Origin: NORP309 sp964352735
GTDB taxonomy: Bacteria > Pseudomonadota > Gammaproteobacteria > Xanthomonadales > Marinicellaceae
DNA length: 64,000 nucleotides
NCBI GenBank assembly: GCA_964352735.1
Contig: CAYGTC010000004.1
Location: 1 to 64,000 of the forward strand
Reading direction: 5' to 3'
Shown: positions 28,524 through 37,827 of the stretch, in pieces
How the letters are laid out: the number at the start of each line of letters is the position of its first letter
Numbering within the stretch: the stretch's first letter is position 1
Position numbers and translations under genes: made by a program
Notes under the pieces: model-generated
What the model was told of the DNA's origin: nothing
The model's database searches: none
Seen by the model: only the letters and a program-made list of their open reading frames with translations

Positions 28524-30311
28524 TTATTCAGGCTTTTCGTTGTCTTTAACTTCAGGGTATATGGCTGTTACATGTACCTCTTTCAGATTTTTTTCGGCAA
28601 TTTCAGATGGTGCGGATGTCAGGCTACAACTGGCTGATGAGGTTTTTGGAAAAGCAATCACTTCTCTGATGGATTCTACACCGCACATTAATGCTGTCAT
28701 TCTGTCTAATCCAAGTGCAATACCACCGTGTGGTGGACAACCGTACTGTAAAGCTTCGAGTAAGAAGCCGAACTTGGCCTCTGCTTCTTCTTGACTGATG
28801 CCCAATAGTTCAAGCACAGCTGATTGAATGTTTTGTTTGTGAATACGAATAGATCCGCCGCCCAATTCAACGCCGTTCATCACAACGTCGTAGCCTTTTG
28901 AGATGGCTGATGCTGGATCTTTTCTTAATGTCTCTTCATCACAGGTAGGTGCAGTAAAGGGGTGATGCAGTGCATCCCAGCGTTTTTCATCGTCGTTGTA
29001 TTCAAACATAGGGAAATCAACGACCCACAGTGGCTGCCAACCTTCTTTAACCATGCCGAGGTCTTTGCCAACTTTTAATCTCAATTCGCCCATGTATTGG
29101 CTAACGGTATTGTAATCGCCAGCGCCAAAGAACAGTAAATCACCATCTAAAGCACCAGTTTTATCGAGAATTTGTTGTAATGATTCATCATTAATGAATT
29201 TCACAATTGGAGACTGTAAACCTTCTCGGCCATTGTCTTTTTGGTTAACTTTAATCCATGCTAAACCACGTGCACCATATCTGGCAACAAATGGAGTGTA
29301 GTCATCGATTTGTTTGCGAGACATTTTTGCCCCTTGAGGGATTTTTAATACTGTAACGCGACCATTTGGATCATTTGCAGGAGCTGAAAACACTTTAAAT
29401 TCAACATTTTTCAATGCATCAGCGACGTCAACCAATTCCATATCTATGCGTAAATCTGGTTTATCTGAACCGTATTTATCCATGGCATCTGCATAAGTCA
29501 TGCGAGGAAATGGATTGACCAAGTCCACATCTAAAACTTTTTTGTATGTTTCTCTGATCATGCCTTCGGCCAAATTGAGGACGTCTTCTTGATCGACGAA
29601 GGCCATCTCAATATCTAATTGGGTAAATTCAGGCTGTCTGTCTGCTCTTAAATCTTCATCACGGAAGCAACGCGCAATTTGATAGTATCTGTCCATGCCT
29701 GACATCATCAACAATTGTTTGAATAATTGTGGAGATTGTGGCAATGCAAAAAATTTGGCCTGTTGAACACGTGAAGGGACTAAAAAGTCTCGAGCACCTT
29801 CAGGTGTTGCTTTGGTCAAAATAGGTGTTTCAATGTCCAAGAACTCTTTGTCATCTAAGTAACGACGTAAGCTTTGTGTCAATTGATTTCGCAGCCTCAT
29901 GTTTTTTTGCATGGCAGGTCTACGCATGTCTAAATAACGGTATTTTAAGCGGGTATTTTCTCCAGCTTCTTCATCCATCATGAAAGGCAAAGGCTTGGAT
30001 TTGTTTAATACTTCATAGGTGTCGACCACGACTTCGATTTTTCCTGAATTGTGGTTGGCATTTTCTTGGCCATCAGGTCGTAATCTGACTTGCCCTTTAA
30101 CATGTAAGCAATATTCATACCTGGCATCTTCTGCAATTTTAAAAGCTTCAGCATTATCTGGTTCAACAACTACTTGTAATATACCGCTGTGGTCTCTTAA
30201 ATCGATAAAAATAACACCACCGTGATCTCGTCTTTTGTCTACCCAACCGCAAACTTCAACATTTTGATCCAATTTTTGTTCTGTTACATTTCCACACAGA
30301 TCGCTACGCAT
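28524..30311 (-). CDS. aspS: aspartyl-tRNA synthetase
   Basis: AspS, 595 residues, class II aminoacyl-tRNA synthetase that charges tRNA-Asp, dimeric in the cytoplasm. An N-terminal OB-fold anticodon domain (CGWVDKRRDHGGVIFIDLRDHSG), class II motif 2 (IARCFRDEDLRADRQPEFTQLD), a GAD insertion (about 290-420) and motif 3 (GIALGLDRMTALM) are visible. Length is near the usual 590. Confidence 0.98.
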   Translation of the reverse strand: MRSDLCGNVTEQKLDQNVEVCGWVDKRRDHGGVIFIDLRDHSGILQVVVEPDNAEAFKIAEDARYEYCLHVKGQVRLRPDGQENANHNSGKIEVVVDTYEVLNKSKPLPFMMDEEAGENTRLKYRYLDMRRPAMQKNMRLRNQLTQSLRRYLDDKEFLDIETPILTKATPEGARDFLVPSRVQQAKFFALPQSPQLFKQLLMMSGMDRYYQIARCFRDEDLRADRQPEFTQLDIEMAFVDQEDVLNLAEGMIRETYKKVLDVDLVNPFPRMTYADAMDKYGSDKPDLRIDMELVDVADALKNVEFKVFSAPANDPNGRVTVLKIPQGAKMSRKQIDDYTPFVARYGARGLAWIKVNQKDNGREGLQSPIVKFINDESLQQILDKTGALDGDLLFFGAGDYNTVSQYMGELRLKVGKDLGMVKEGWQPLWVVDFPMFEYNDDEKRWDALHHPFTAPTCDEETLRKDPASAISKGYDVVMNGVELGGGSIRIHKQNIQSAVLELLGISQEEAEAKFGFLLEALQYGCPPHGGIALGLDRMTALMCGVESIREVIAFPKTSSASCSLTSAPSEIAEKNLKEVHVTAIYPEVKDNEKPE

Positions 30312-30445
30312 TTACTTTTCCTAATCAATAATTTTTTCGAACTTGTCATTTTACTGTTTCTTTAAAATTTTTATAGTTTTTTCAGTTCAATCACCTCAAA
30401 TATGTAATGATCATCCAATTGAATTGGTGATTAGTGGTTTTTCTG

Positions 30446-30462
30446 CCGATTTGATGAAATAT
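30446..30462 (+). repeat. dispersed 17-bp end motif, copy 3
   Basis: CCGATTTGATGAAATAT occurs here upstream of the ABC ATPase operon. The same 17 bases occur in a 24-bp perfect match shared by 56384-56407 and 59904-59927. No inverted partner is obvious nearby, so this may be a solo end of the same repeat family. Confidence 0.5.
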
Positions 30463-30584
30463 GTGGATTAAAGAACTGCTATAGATATTGTGACAAATGT
30501 CATGTGTAATTGATGACAATGTGCAGTGATATTATTTAATGGTTTAGTGAATAATGGATATACATTCACAACAATCATAGAATT

Positions 30585-31511
30585 ATGCACAACACACATC
30601 AGGTTCAGATTGCACAAGTCAATCAGGTTAATAAATATTTTGGTGAAAAACAGGTATTAAACGATGTCAATATGTCTCTTTATGAGGGTGAAGTCTTAGC
30701 CATCTTAGGCCCAAATGGTGCAGGTAAGACAACGCTCATCAATTTAATGCTGGGTCGGCTGAGCTTGTCGGCTGGCACAATGGAAATTTTTGGTCGTCAA
30801 CCTGGTGACATTCAAGTCAAGAGATTGTGTGGAACCATGTTACAAGTCAGTAGCTTACCAGATATGTCAACGGTGGCTGAACACATACAATTGTTTCAGA
30901 GTTACTATGCTGATCCAATGGCTTATGATGATGTGATTGCCCTCAGTGGTTTGGAAAAAGTTCAGGATCAGTACAGCAAAAATCTTTCAGGCGGTCAAAA
31001 ACAGCGCTTGTTGTTCGCATTGGCAATTTGCGGCAACCCTCAACTATTATTTTTGGATGAACCCAGTGTTGGCATGGATATTAATGCAAGGAAATCTCTG
31101 TGGAAAACCATTATTGATTTAAAAAATAAAGGCAAAACCATTGTTTTAACCACGCACTATTTAGAAGAGGCTGATCAATTGGCAGATCGAATCGTGATGT
31201 TGAATCAAGGTCAGGTCATTTATCACGGCACACCAGATGATGTTAAATCCAGAATTAATCGACGCAAGATTTGTTTTGTCAGTACTGACACCATTGACCA
31301 ATTTGTCGATTTGGCACCAGGAGATGTTATTGAGAGCAGTGGTAAATTTTTTTACATTCACAGCGATGATCCTGTGGCTACTTTGAAAAAGCTTTTTGAC
31401 AAGACTGACAACATTACAGATTTATCGATCACCGCGGCAGCACTTGAAGACGCGTTCATATTATTAAATGAGACTTCTAAACCAAGAAAATCATCAGTAA
31501 TTCAATTTTAA
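30585..31511 (+). CDS. ABC transporter ATP-binding protein
   Basis: A 308-residue ATPase. Walker A GPNGAGKTT, Q-loop, signature LSGGQKQR, Walker B LLFLDEPS and the H-loop TTHY are intact. The C-terminal extra 90 residues are typical of DRA/CcmA-type exporter ATPases for drugs or peptides. It starts a five-gene cluster, with 12 bases to the permease. Substrate unknown. Confidence 0.92.
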   Translation: MHNTHQVQIAQVNQVNKYFGEKQVLNDVNMSLYEGEVLAILGPNGAGKTTLINLMLGRLSLSAGTMEIFGRQPGDIQVKRLCGTMLQVSSLPDMSTVAEHIQLFQSYYADPMAYDDVIALSGLEKVQDQYSKNLSGGQKQRLLFALAICGNPQLLFLDEPSVGMDINARKSLWKTIIDLKNKGKTIVLTTHYLEEADQLADRIVMLNQGQVIYHGTPDDVKSRINRRKICFVSTDTIDQFVDLAPGDVIESSGKFFYIHSDDPVATLKKLFDKTDNITDLSITAAALEDAFILLNETSKPRKSSVIQF

Positions 31512-31523
31512 GGAGATAACACC

Positions 31524-32303
31524 ATGCAAACACTTTCACAACATCAGGCTCGAATACCACATTTATGGAACATTTATTATCTTGAAGCAAAAACTGAAAC
31601 TTTAAGGCTGTTAAGAACACCGGGTTTTATGATCCCTACTTTACTGTTTCCTGTGATGTTTTATACTTTTTTCGGCATCATTTTTACCATGAATGCTGCG
31701 ACCATGCCAACCTACTTGATGGTGACCTATGGTGTGTTTGGTGTCATCGGACCTCCGCTTTTTTCGTTTGGAGTTGGCATAGCTGTTGAAAGGGGTCAGG
31801 GGTGGTTTGACTTGAAAGAAGTTTCTGCAATGCCTGCATCGGCGTATATATTTGCCAGAATTGTTTTAACGTTTATATTTTCAATGATGATTATCATATT
31901 GTTGTTTTCCATGGGGGCAATTTTTGGAGATGTGGTGTTGTTTCGATATCAATGGGTACTGATTGCTGTTATATTGTTATTGGGTTCATTGCCTTTTTGT
32001 GCCATAGGTATGGCTTTGGGTTTATTCTTGAAATCTAATAGTGCTCCTGCTGTGGTCAACTTGATTTATTTGCCCATGGGCTTTCTATCGGGGTTATGGT
32101 TGCCGATTAATTTATTTCCAGATATCATGCAAAGTATGGCGAATGTATTGCCGTCTTATCATTTGGCACAGATTGCGTTGAAAGTCACAGACCAAGATAT
32201 AGGAGGTAACCTTTGGTGGCATATGAGTGTATTGTTGATATATTCTGTGCTGTTTATTTTTCTGGCCCTTCGTGCTTATAATATTAAGGATAAAAACTCA
32301 TGA
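31524..32303 (+). CDS. ABC-2 type permease
   Basis: A 259-residue integral membrane protein with about six helices and the ABC-2 core, including the late MGFLSGLWLPINLFPDIMQSMANVLPSYH motif typical of this family. An excellent ribosome site, AAGGAG, precedes the ATG. Partner of the ATPase just upstream. Its stop overlaps the amidohydrolase start by four bases. Confidence 0.9.
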   Translation: MQTLSQHQARIPHLWNIYYLEAKTETLRLLRTPGFMIPTLLFPVMFYTFFGIIFTMNAATMPTYLMVTYGVFGVIGPPLFSFGVGIAVERGQGWFDLKEVSAMPASAYIFARIVLTFIFSMMIIILLFSMGAIFGDVVLFRYQWVLIAVILLLGSLPFCAIGMALGLFLKSNSAPAVVNLIYLPMGFLSGLWLPINLFPDIMQSMANVLPSYHLAQIALKVTDQDIGGNLWWHMSVLLIYSVLFIFLALRAYNIKDKNS

Positions 32304-34141
32304 AAAAAACAATTTTAATTTTCTGCAGTCTTAGCATGTTCACTGTTTTCTTTTTATTGTTACCACAGCCTGAGGTCTCCGCTATTGAGGTGGTTGAACA
32401 ATATAAAGATAGCGGTGAATTAAATACCAATTTCATCATTAAGAATGTACGAGTCTATGATGGACAGAAACGCTTTGATGATGTTGATGTGGTCGTTAAA
32501 GATCATAAAGTTGAGTACATCGGCATCGGTTTTGATAATTCAGCACAATGGCCTGAACTTGATGGCCGCAATAAAACGTTAATACCTGGTTTAGTGGATG
32601 CGCACACTCATGTTTATGGCGAAGCATTATCGGGGGCATTGAACTTTGGTGTGACCACCGAACTTGATATGTTCAGTATGCCAGCTAACATGCAAAATAA
32701 TATCAAGATGAGGGCTCGTTTAGATAACTCTGAAAGCGCTGACATGTTCAGCTCAACCATCTTGGCTACAGCTCCAAAAGGTCATGGCACAGAATATGGT
32801 TTTACCATTCCTGTTTTAACTTCAGTTCATGAGGTTGAACAATTTGTCAATGATCGATTGTCTGATGGAGCAGATTATATTAAAGCTGTTTATGATTCCG
32901 AACTTTCAGAGAGGAAAACCTTTCCATCGATTGGTTTGGATATTTTAACTGAATTGGTTGAACAAGCACATAAAAATGATGTGATGTTGGTGGTTCACGT
33001 TGACAATTTGATCTCAGCAAAAGAAGTGATTGCTGCTGGAGCAGATGGCATTGTGCACAGTTTTATGGACCGTGTGGTTGATCAAGAGTTCGTAGAAATG
33101 ATGAGGTCGAATAATGCTTTCATCATTCCTACTTTATCAGTATTGGCATCTGTGGCTGGTTTGTCTAACGTCAATGAGCTTTTGGAAGATCCTAATATCA
33201 TATCCTATGTAAGCCGTGAACAAAGTCAGCAACTCAAAGCACGTTTTCCAAATTTTAATATACCAGCAACTGGATTCCAGAATGCATTGAACAGTATAAA
33301 AATTCTGTCTGATGCAGGCGTCAGTATCCTTGCTGGCACTGATGCACCCAATCCCGGGACCAGTCACGGAGTCAGTATGCATGGAGAGTTACTGTTTCTG
33401 GCACAGGCAGGTTTGAGCAACGAACAAATTATTCACAGTGCCACAGGAGCAGCGAGCGTATATTTTCCTATCGGGCAACGCGGCTTGCTTAAAAAGGGCG
33501 CAATGGCTTCAATGATTCTATTAGATGGTAATGTTTTTGAGAACATTAAATATACCACTCATATCGATCGCATATGGAAAAACGGCATCATTTATAACAG
33601 AAAAACACACAAGGCTTCTGAACACAGCAACATCAAAATTGCCCCAGCAATGATCTCGAATTTTAATGATTCAATCAAAGAAACAGCATTGCCAGGCGGT
33701 TCAATTTTTGCCACCAGCGATCAGTACGCATCTGGTCAATCCACAGTGTCATTGCAACAAGGGGCAAAACAAGGCGGGAATGATCGGTTTATAAGCATTA
33801 AGGGCGAAATTAAAAAAGGCGCTATGTTTCGCTGGGCCGGCATCAGTTATTTGCCTCAATCAAATCAACAAATTGGGGTGGATCTGAGTGGCGTAGACGC
33901 GTTGAGCTTTAGTGCCAAATCTACTAAGCCAACACAAGAAATAACCGTAATGCTGTTTCAAAAAGGTGCCTTTATACCCAGTAATTATAATCTTCAATTA
34001 TCCGATCAATGGCAAACTTATCAGATCAAAATGTCCAACTTTACCAGTATTGATTTGAGTGACATTACCAATATTTCTATTGTTGTGACAGAGCCACTGG
34101 GTGCTTTTGAGTTCGTCGTTGATAACATGGAGTTTGAATAA
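32300..34141 (+). CDS. secreted amidohydrolase with C-terminal CIA30-like domain
   Basis: A 613-residue metal-dependent hydrolase. The N-terminal hydrophobic segment suggests export or membrane anchoring. The amidohydrolase metal ligands are visible: DAHTH (HxH), the Lys in DYIKAVYD, VVHVD, GIVHSF and AGTDAP. The last 150 residues (from about 460) form a beta-sandwich-like CIA30/CBM-type domain (DLSGVDALSFSAKST..VVDNMEFE). Substrate unknown; dipeptide, drug or cyclic amide are possible. It overlaps the permease and lies 29 bases before the kinase, so it is probably part of the same operon. Confidence 0.82.
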   Translation: MKKTILIFCSLSMFTVFFLLLPQPEVSAIEVVEQYKDSGELNTNFIIKNVRVYDGQKRFDDVDVVVKDHKVEYIGIGFDNSAQWPELDGRNKTLIPGLVDAHTHVYGEALSGALNFGVTTELDMFSMPANMQNNIKMRARLDNSESADMFSSTILATAPKGHGTEYGFTIPVLTSVHEVEQFVNDRLSDGADYIKAVYDSELSERKTFPSIGLDILTELVEQAHKNDVMLVVHVDNLISAKEVIAAGADGIVHSFMDRVVDQEFVEMMRSNNAFIIPTLSVLASVAGLSNVNELLEDPNIISYVSREQSQQLKARFPNFNIPATGFQNALNSIKILSDAGVSILAGTDAPNPGTSHGVSMHGELLFLAQAGLSNEQIIHSATGAASVYFPIGQRGLLKKGAMASMILLDGNVFENIKYTTHIDRIWKNGIIYNRKTHKASEHSNIKIAPAMISNFNDSIKETALPGGSIFATSDQYASGQSTVSLQQGAKQGGNDRFISIKGEIKKGAMFRWAGISYLPQSNQQIGVDLSGVDALSFSAKSTKPTQEITVMLFQKGAFIPSNYNLQLSDQWQTYQIKMSNFTSIDLSDITNISIVVTEPLGAFEFVVDNMEFE

Positions 34142-34170
34142 ATGATCACACCATTTGCTATAATTGAGTA

Positions 34171-35286
34171 ATGATGGCGCTTTTTAAAAAAATTGATCGT
34201 TGGCTTTTGCCCCGAACAGAAGAGTTTCAGTATGGCCCCTATTTGTGGTTGGTTTATTTATTGATGTTTTTTATCAGCTTAATGGCCTATCACCCAATCA
34301 AATACAGTTATTGGTATGCGGCCATTGGAACAATGTTGTTTCTGGTGGTTTATTTCAACGCTTATTGGGCCAGTCGAAAACACATTCACTGGCATATTAT
34401 TGTGATTCTGATTATAGGTAGCTTTCTTGCGGTATTGACCACTGGAGCGGCTGTGTTTTTTGTTTATGCAGCCGCTTTTTGTCATCAGTTGGGTAACCGT
34501 AAAAAGGCGTTCTTTGGATTGATATTTATTGTTCTATGGATTGTGACACTGACACTTTGGTGGGGGCATTCGATGTATTTTTATTTGCCTGCTATTTTCT
34601 TTACGTGCATGGTTGGGGGATTAAATATTTACCAACATGACTTATCATTAAAAAGAAAAGAGTTGGCACTGTCACAAAATGAAGTACGACATTTGGCGCG
34701 TATTTCTGAGCGGGAGAGAATTGCACGAGACTTACATGATGTGATTGGTCATACCTTTTCAGTGATTACGTTAAAGGCTGAGTTGTCCAAAAAGCTCATT
34801 GACAAAAACCCAAAAAAAGCACGTGAGGAAATAGCTGTTGTTGAAGATATTTCCAGAAAAGCTCTGAAGCAAGTCAGAGAAGTGGTTAGTGGCTATCGTA
34901 CCAGTGATTTAAGTACTGAGCTGGCTCATGCAAAATATTTGTTGGAAAGTAATGACATTCATTTTGAATACACTTATGAGGTTGATGAATTATCAGATAA
35001 AATCAATAAAGAGTTGGCCATAATACTCAAAGAGTTAATCACTAATGTGCTGAAGCATGCACAAGCTGATCAAGTCAGTGCCAGTGTTATACACAACAAA
35101 GATAACAATGATGTTACATTGTGTGTTAAAGACAATGGCCAGGGTTTTGAGAGCCAGGATAAGGCTGGCTTTGGTTTGAAAGGCATTGATGAACGGGTCA
35201 ATCAATTGTCAGGTCGATGTAAAATTTCATCTGAACATGGGGTAATGATGAGCATAACAGTACCATTGGGAGAGCAACATGATTAA
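34171..35286 (+). CDS. DesK/NarX-type sensor histidine kinase
   Basis: A 371-residue kinase with about five membrane helices in the first 155 residues, a short coiled coil, then HisKA_3 with phospho-acceptor His189 (ERERIARDLHDVIGH) and a compact HATPase (NVLKHAQAD, VKDNGQGF, GFGLKGIDER). No large extracellular loop is present, so it may sense a membrane state, as DesK does. It overlaps the response regulator by eight bases. Confidence 0.93.
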   Translation: MMALFKKIDRWLLPRTEEFQYGPYLWLVYLLMFFISLMAYHPIKYSYWYAAIGTMLFLVVYFNAYWASRKHIHWHIIVILIIGSFLAVLTTGAAVFFVYAAAFCHQLGNRKKAFFGLIFIVLWIVTLTLWWGHSMYFYLPAIFFTCMVGGLNIYQHDLSLKRKELALSQNEVRHLARISERERIARDLHDVIGHTFSVITLKAELSKKLIDKNPKKAREEIAVVEDISRKALKQVREVVSGYRTSDLSTELAHAKYLLESNDIHFEYTYEVDELSDKINKELAIILKELITNVLKHAQADQVSASVIHNKDNNDVTLCVKDNGQGFESQDKAGFGLKGIDERVNQLSGRCKISSEHGVMMSITVPLGEQHD

Positions 35287-35890
35287 TTTAGTCATCGCTG
35301 AAGATCAAAGTATGTTGTTGAGTACATTGTCATCATTGCTTGATTTAGAAGATGATATTCAGGTCAGTTTTAAAGCGGCAGATGGTAAATATGCACTGGA
35401 TTATCTGATGAGTGAAAAAGCAAATGAGGTTAATATGGTCATAACAGATATTGAAATGCCTCGAATGACTGGTATTGAATTGGCTCAAGCCATCCAAAGC
35501 AATAGGCCTGAAGTTAAAGTGATCATTGTGACCACGTTCTCTCGTTCAGGTTATTTGCGCAGAGCAATGGATGCCGGTGTGGTTGGATACTTGCTCAAAG
35601 ATTCCCCTTCAGATGAGTTGTTAACAGCCATGCGAAAAGTTGCCAATGGAGGCAGGGTGATTGCGCCAGAGCTCATGCAAAATTTATGGATTGAGCAAGA
35701 CCCTTTGACTGACAAAGAAAGACAATCCCTGCGCTTGGCAAAAGATGGTAAATCGACACAGCAAATCGCTCAATTATTGCATTTATCCGCAGGGACGGTA
35801 AGAAACTATTTGTCTTCTGCTTGTAGCAAATTAGATGCTAAAAACCGCATTGAAGCGGCCAGAATTGCTCATCAAAATGGTTGGTTATAG
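35279..35890 (+). CDS. NarL/DesR-family response regulator
   Basis: A 203-residue regulator. Receiver domain with Asp57 in MVITDIEMP, the Thr of VTTFSR and Lys in LLKDSPSDE, followed by a LuxR-type helix-turn-helix (DGKSTQQIAQLLHLSAGTVRNYL) near the C-terminus. Partner of the overlapping DesK-like kinase. It probably controls this same ABC/amidohydrolase operon, but no binding site was identified. Confidence 0.94.
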   Translation: MINLVIAEDQSMLLSTLSSLLDLEDDIQVSFKAADGKYALDYLMSEKANEVNMVITDIEMPRMTGIELAQAIQSNRPEVKVIIVTTFSRSGYLRRAMDAGVVGYLLKDSPSDELLTAMRKVANGGRVIAPELMQNLWIEQDPLTDKERQSLRLAKDGKSTQQIAQLLHLSAGTVRNYLSSACSKLDAKNRIEAARIAHQNGWL

Positions 35891-36203
35891 GGTTGAGTTT
35901 CGATTTTTTCGCATGTGAAACAACAGATGCTGCTTGTGCTATTTTATTTGTAACACGAGGTCATCAATGCCATTATCATCGAAGTCTATAGCATCATTGA
36001 CATTAACGCCTATTTGGTCGCTTTTATAAACAAACTCCTCTGATCAAACTAACTCTATGAATTTGTTTGTGATTATTGTATGAATGAGGTATATTTCACA
36101 CTATTATTGACCTGGCAAGCCTACAGGGATTTGTCAATCATATGGTTATTGAACTTTATTCGCTGATGTTGCTCAAATCCTTTAACTGCAAAAAATACAA
36201 AAT
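35891..36203. other. spacer with remnant coding signal
   Basis: No intact gene is seen. A short minus-strand open frame at 35939-36043 (entered separately) resembles the C-terminus of a Ca-binding or FG-GAP-like protein. The right part should hold the gspA promoter, but no strong hexamer pair was seen. Confidence 0.5.
35939..36043 (-). pseudogene. possible C-terminal remnant of a secreted repeat protein
   Basis: A 34-codon minus-strand frame ends in TAG and has no start codon; a stop lies just upstream. It encodes DAIDFDDNGIDDLVLQIK at its end, the acidic DxDxNGxxD pattern found in FG-GAP, dockerin-like and thrombospondin type 3 repeats. The bias of Asp/Asn is unusual for random sequence. 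It could be the tail of a lost gene. Short length makes this tentative. Confidence 0.3.
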
Positions 36204-37778
36204 ATGTATCTAGACTACTTTGGTTTTGATGAACCACCATTTTCAATTACACCAGATCCTCACTTTGTTTTTTTAAGCAAAAAACATCAAGAGTCTTTGG
36301 CGCATTTGATTTATGGCATGACCCGTGGTGGTGGTGCAGGTTTTGTACAATTGACAGGAGAAGTGGGTACCGGTAAAACCACCATCAGCCGTTTATTGCT
36401 TGAACAATTGCCAGAAAAAACCAACGTCGCATTGATTTTAAATCCCAACATTTCACCCATAGAACTGTTGGAAAATATGTGTCGAGAATTTGATATTGAC
36501 ATCACAGATCTTAATGGCCAATTGAACCGAGTGATTGATCGTTTAAATGAGTATTTATTAACATCATGGTCAACAGGCGAGAATACTGCTGTGATCATTG
36601 ATGAAGCACAAAATCTGCCACGCGATACCCTTGAACAACTGAGAATATTGACCAACCTGGAAACTGATAAACAAAAATTGTTGCAAATCATTTTGATTGG
36701 TCAACCTGAGTTGCGTTCTACCATGCGCAGAAATGATTTGCGTCAATTGGCACAAAGGGTCACCGCGCGTTATCACTTAATGCCATTGTCAAAAGATGAA
36801 ACGTATGAATACTTACAACATCGCATCAATGTTGCTGGTGGAGATGGTTCAATCGTTAATCAATCGTCGGCTCAATTGATTCACCGATTAACAGATGGCG
36901 TTCCGCGGTTGATCAATACCCTGACTGATAGAGCGCTATTGGCTGCATATTCAGCAAACAGTCAAAAGGTTTCAAAACAACACATCAAGACAGCTGCTGT
37001 TGAAGTATTGCCTGAGAGTTATCAAATTTCATCATCTGCTGGTTTTGGTGTTAAACAGTTGTTAATGGTTATTGGAATGGTGGCAGTTGTACTGATTGTT
37101 TTTGATCATTTCTTTGCTCAGGAATCATGGAGCAACAAGTTACTGAATAAATTTTCTCAAGTACAAGCCATCACAACAACTGATGAACGTACCCTAAGTC
37201 ATGCTTCAGTTGAAAAGTTGCATGTACAAGCGTTTCACCCAGCTTCAAGCCAAGATGCTTGGCACATGTACTTGGGTTTATGGGACACCACCAGCGATCG
37301 GGTTTGGAATAAGACTGAATGCCCAGACAGTGCTGAAATTGCCATGTCATGCCTAAGAAGGCAAGGCAACTTTAAGCAAATAGCCAAGCTCAATCATCCT
37401 GTGATGTTACAATTACAAGATGGTACATTAGTATTACTATCTGGGTTTGATAATGGTAAGATACGCCTTGCCAACCACAAACAGCAATACTCGTGGTTAG
37501 ATAAAAGCTGGATTGATGACAGGTGGTTTGGTACTTATTTCATTTTATGGCCAATGCCTGCGAAACTATTGTTGGACAGCAATGCTGAGGATTTGCAGAA
37601 ATGGTCACTAGAAATGGCCAATATCTTAGCCAGTGAATCAATCAGCAGGCAACAGTTAAACCAATGGATCATAAAATTTCAAACGGATCATGGATTATTG
37701 GCTGACGGGATTATAGGTCCAGAAACACAAATGGCACTGAGTTTGATGGCATACTCAGGCCCAATATTAACACAATAA
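36204..37778 (+). CDS. gspA: ExeA/GspA-like AAA ATPase with peptidoglycan-binding domain
   Basis: A 524-residue protein of the type II secretion accessory ExeA/GspA family. An N-terminal MYLDYFGFDEPPFSITPDP start, Walker A GEVGTGKTT, and Walker B AVIIDEAQNLP define the AAA ATPase; one membrane helix (about 280-300) and a periplasmic part follow, ending in a PG_binding_1 domain (FQTDHGLLADGIIGPETQMAL). ExeAB is thought to help insert the secretin through peptidoglycan. gspB follows 49 bases later. Confidence 0.9.
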   Translation: MYLDYFGFDEPPFSITPDPHFVFLSKKHQESLAHLIYGMTRGGGAGFVQLTGEVGTGKTTISRLLLEQLPEKTNVALILNPNISPIELLENMCREFDIDITDLNGQLNRVIDRLNEYLLTSWSTGENTAVIIDEAQNLPRDTLEQLRILTNLETDKQKLLQIILIGQPELRSTMRRNDLRQLAQRVTARYHLMPLSKDETYEYLQHRINVAGGDGSIVNQSSAQLIHRLTDGVPRLINTLTDRALLAAYSANSQKVSKQHIKTAAVEVLPESYQISSSAGFGVKQLLMVIGMVAVVLIVFDHFFAQESWSNKLLNKFSQVQAITTTDERTLSHASVEKLHVQAFHPASSQDAWHMYLGLWDTTSDRVWNKTECPDSAEIAMSCLRRQGNFKQIAKLNHPVMLQLQDGTLVLLSGFDNGKIRLANHKQQYSWLDKSWIDDRWFGTYFILWPMPAKLLLDSNAEDLQKWSLEMANILASESISRQQLNQWIIKFQTDHGLLADGIIGPETQMALSLMAYSGPILTQ

Positions 37779-37827
37779 GGCGCTGTCATAAGTTTATGAT
37801 AATGCCATACAATAACAATTTTATATT

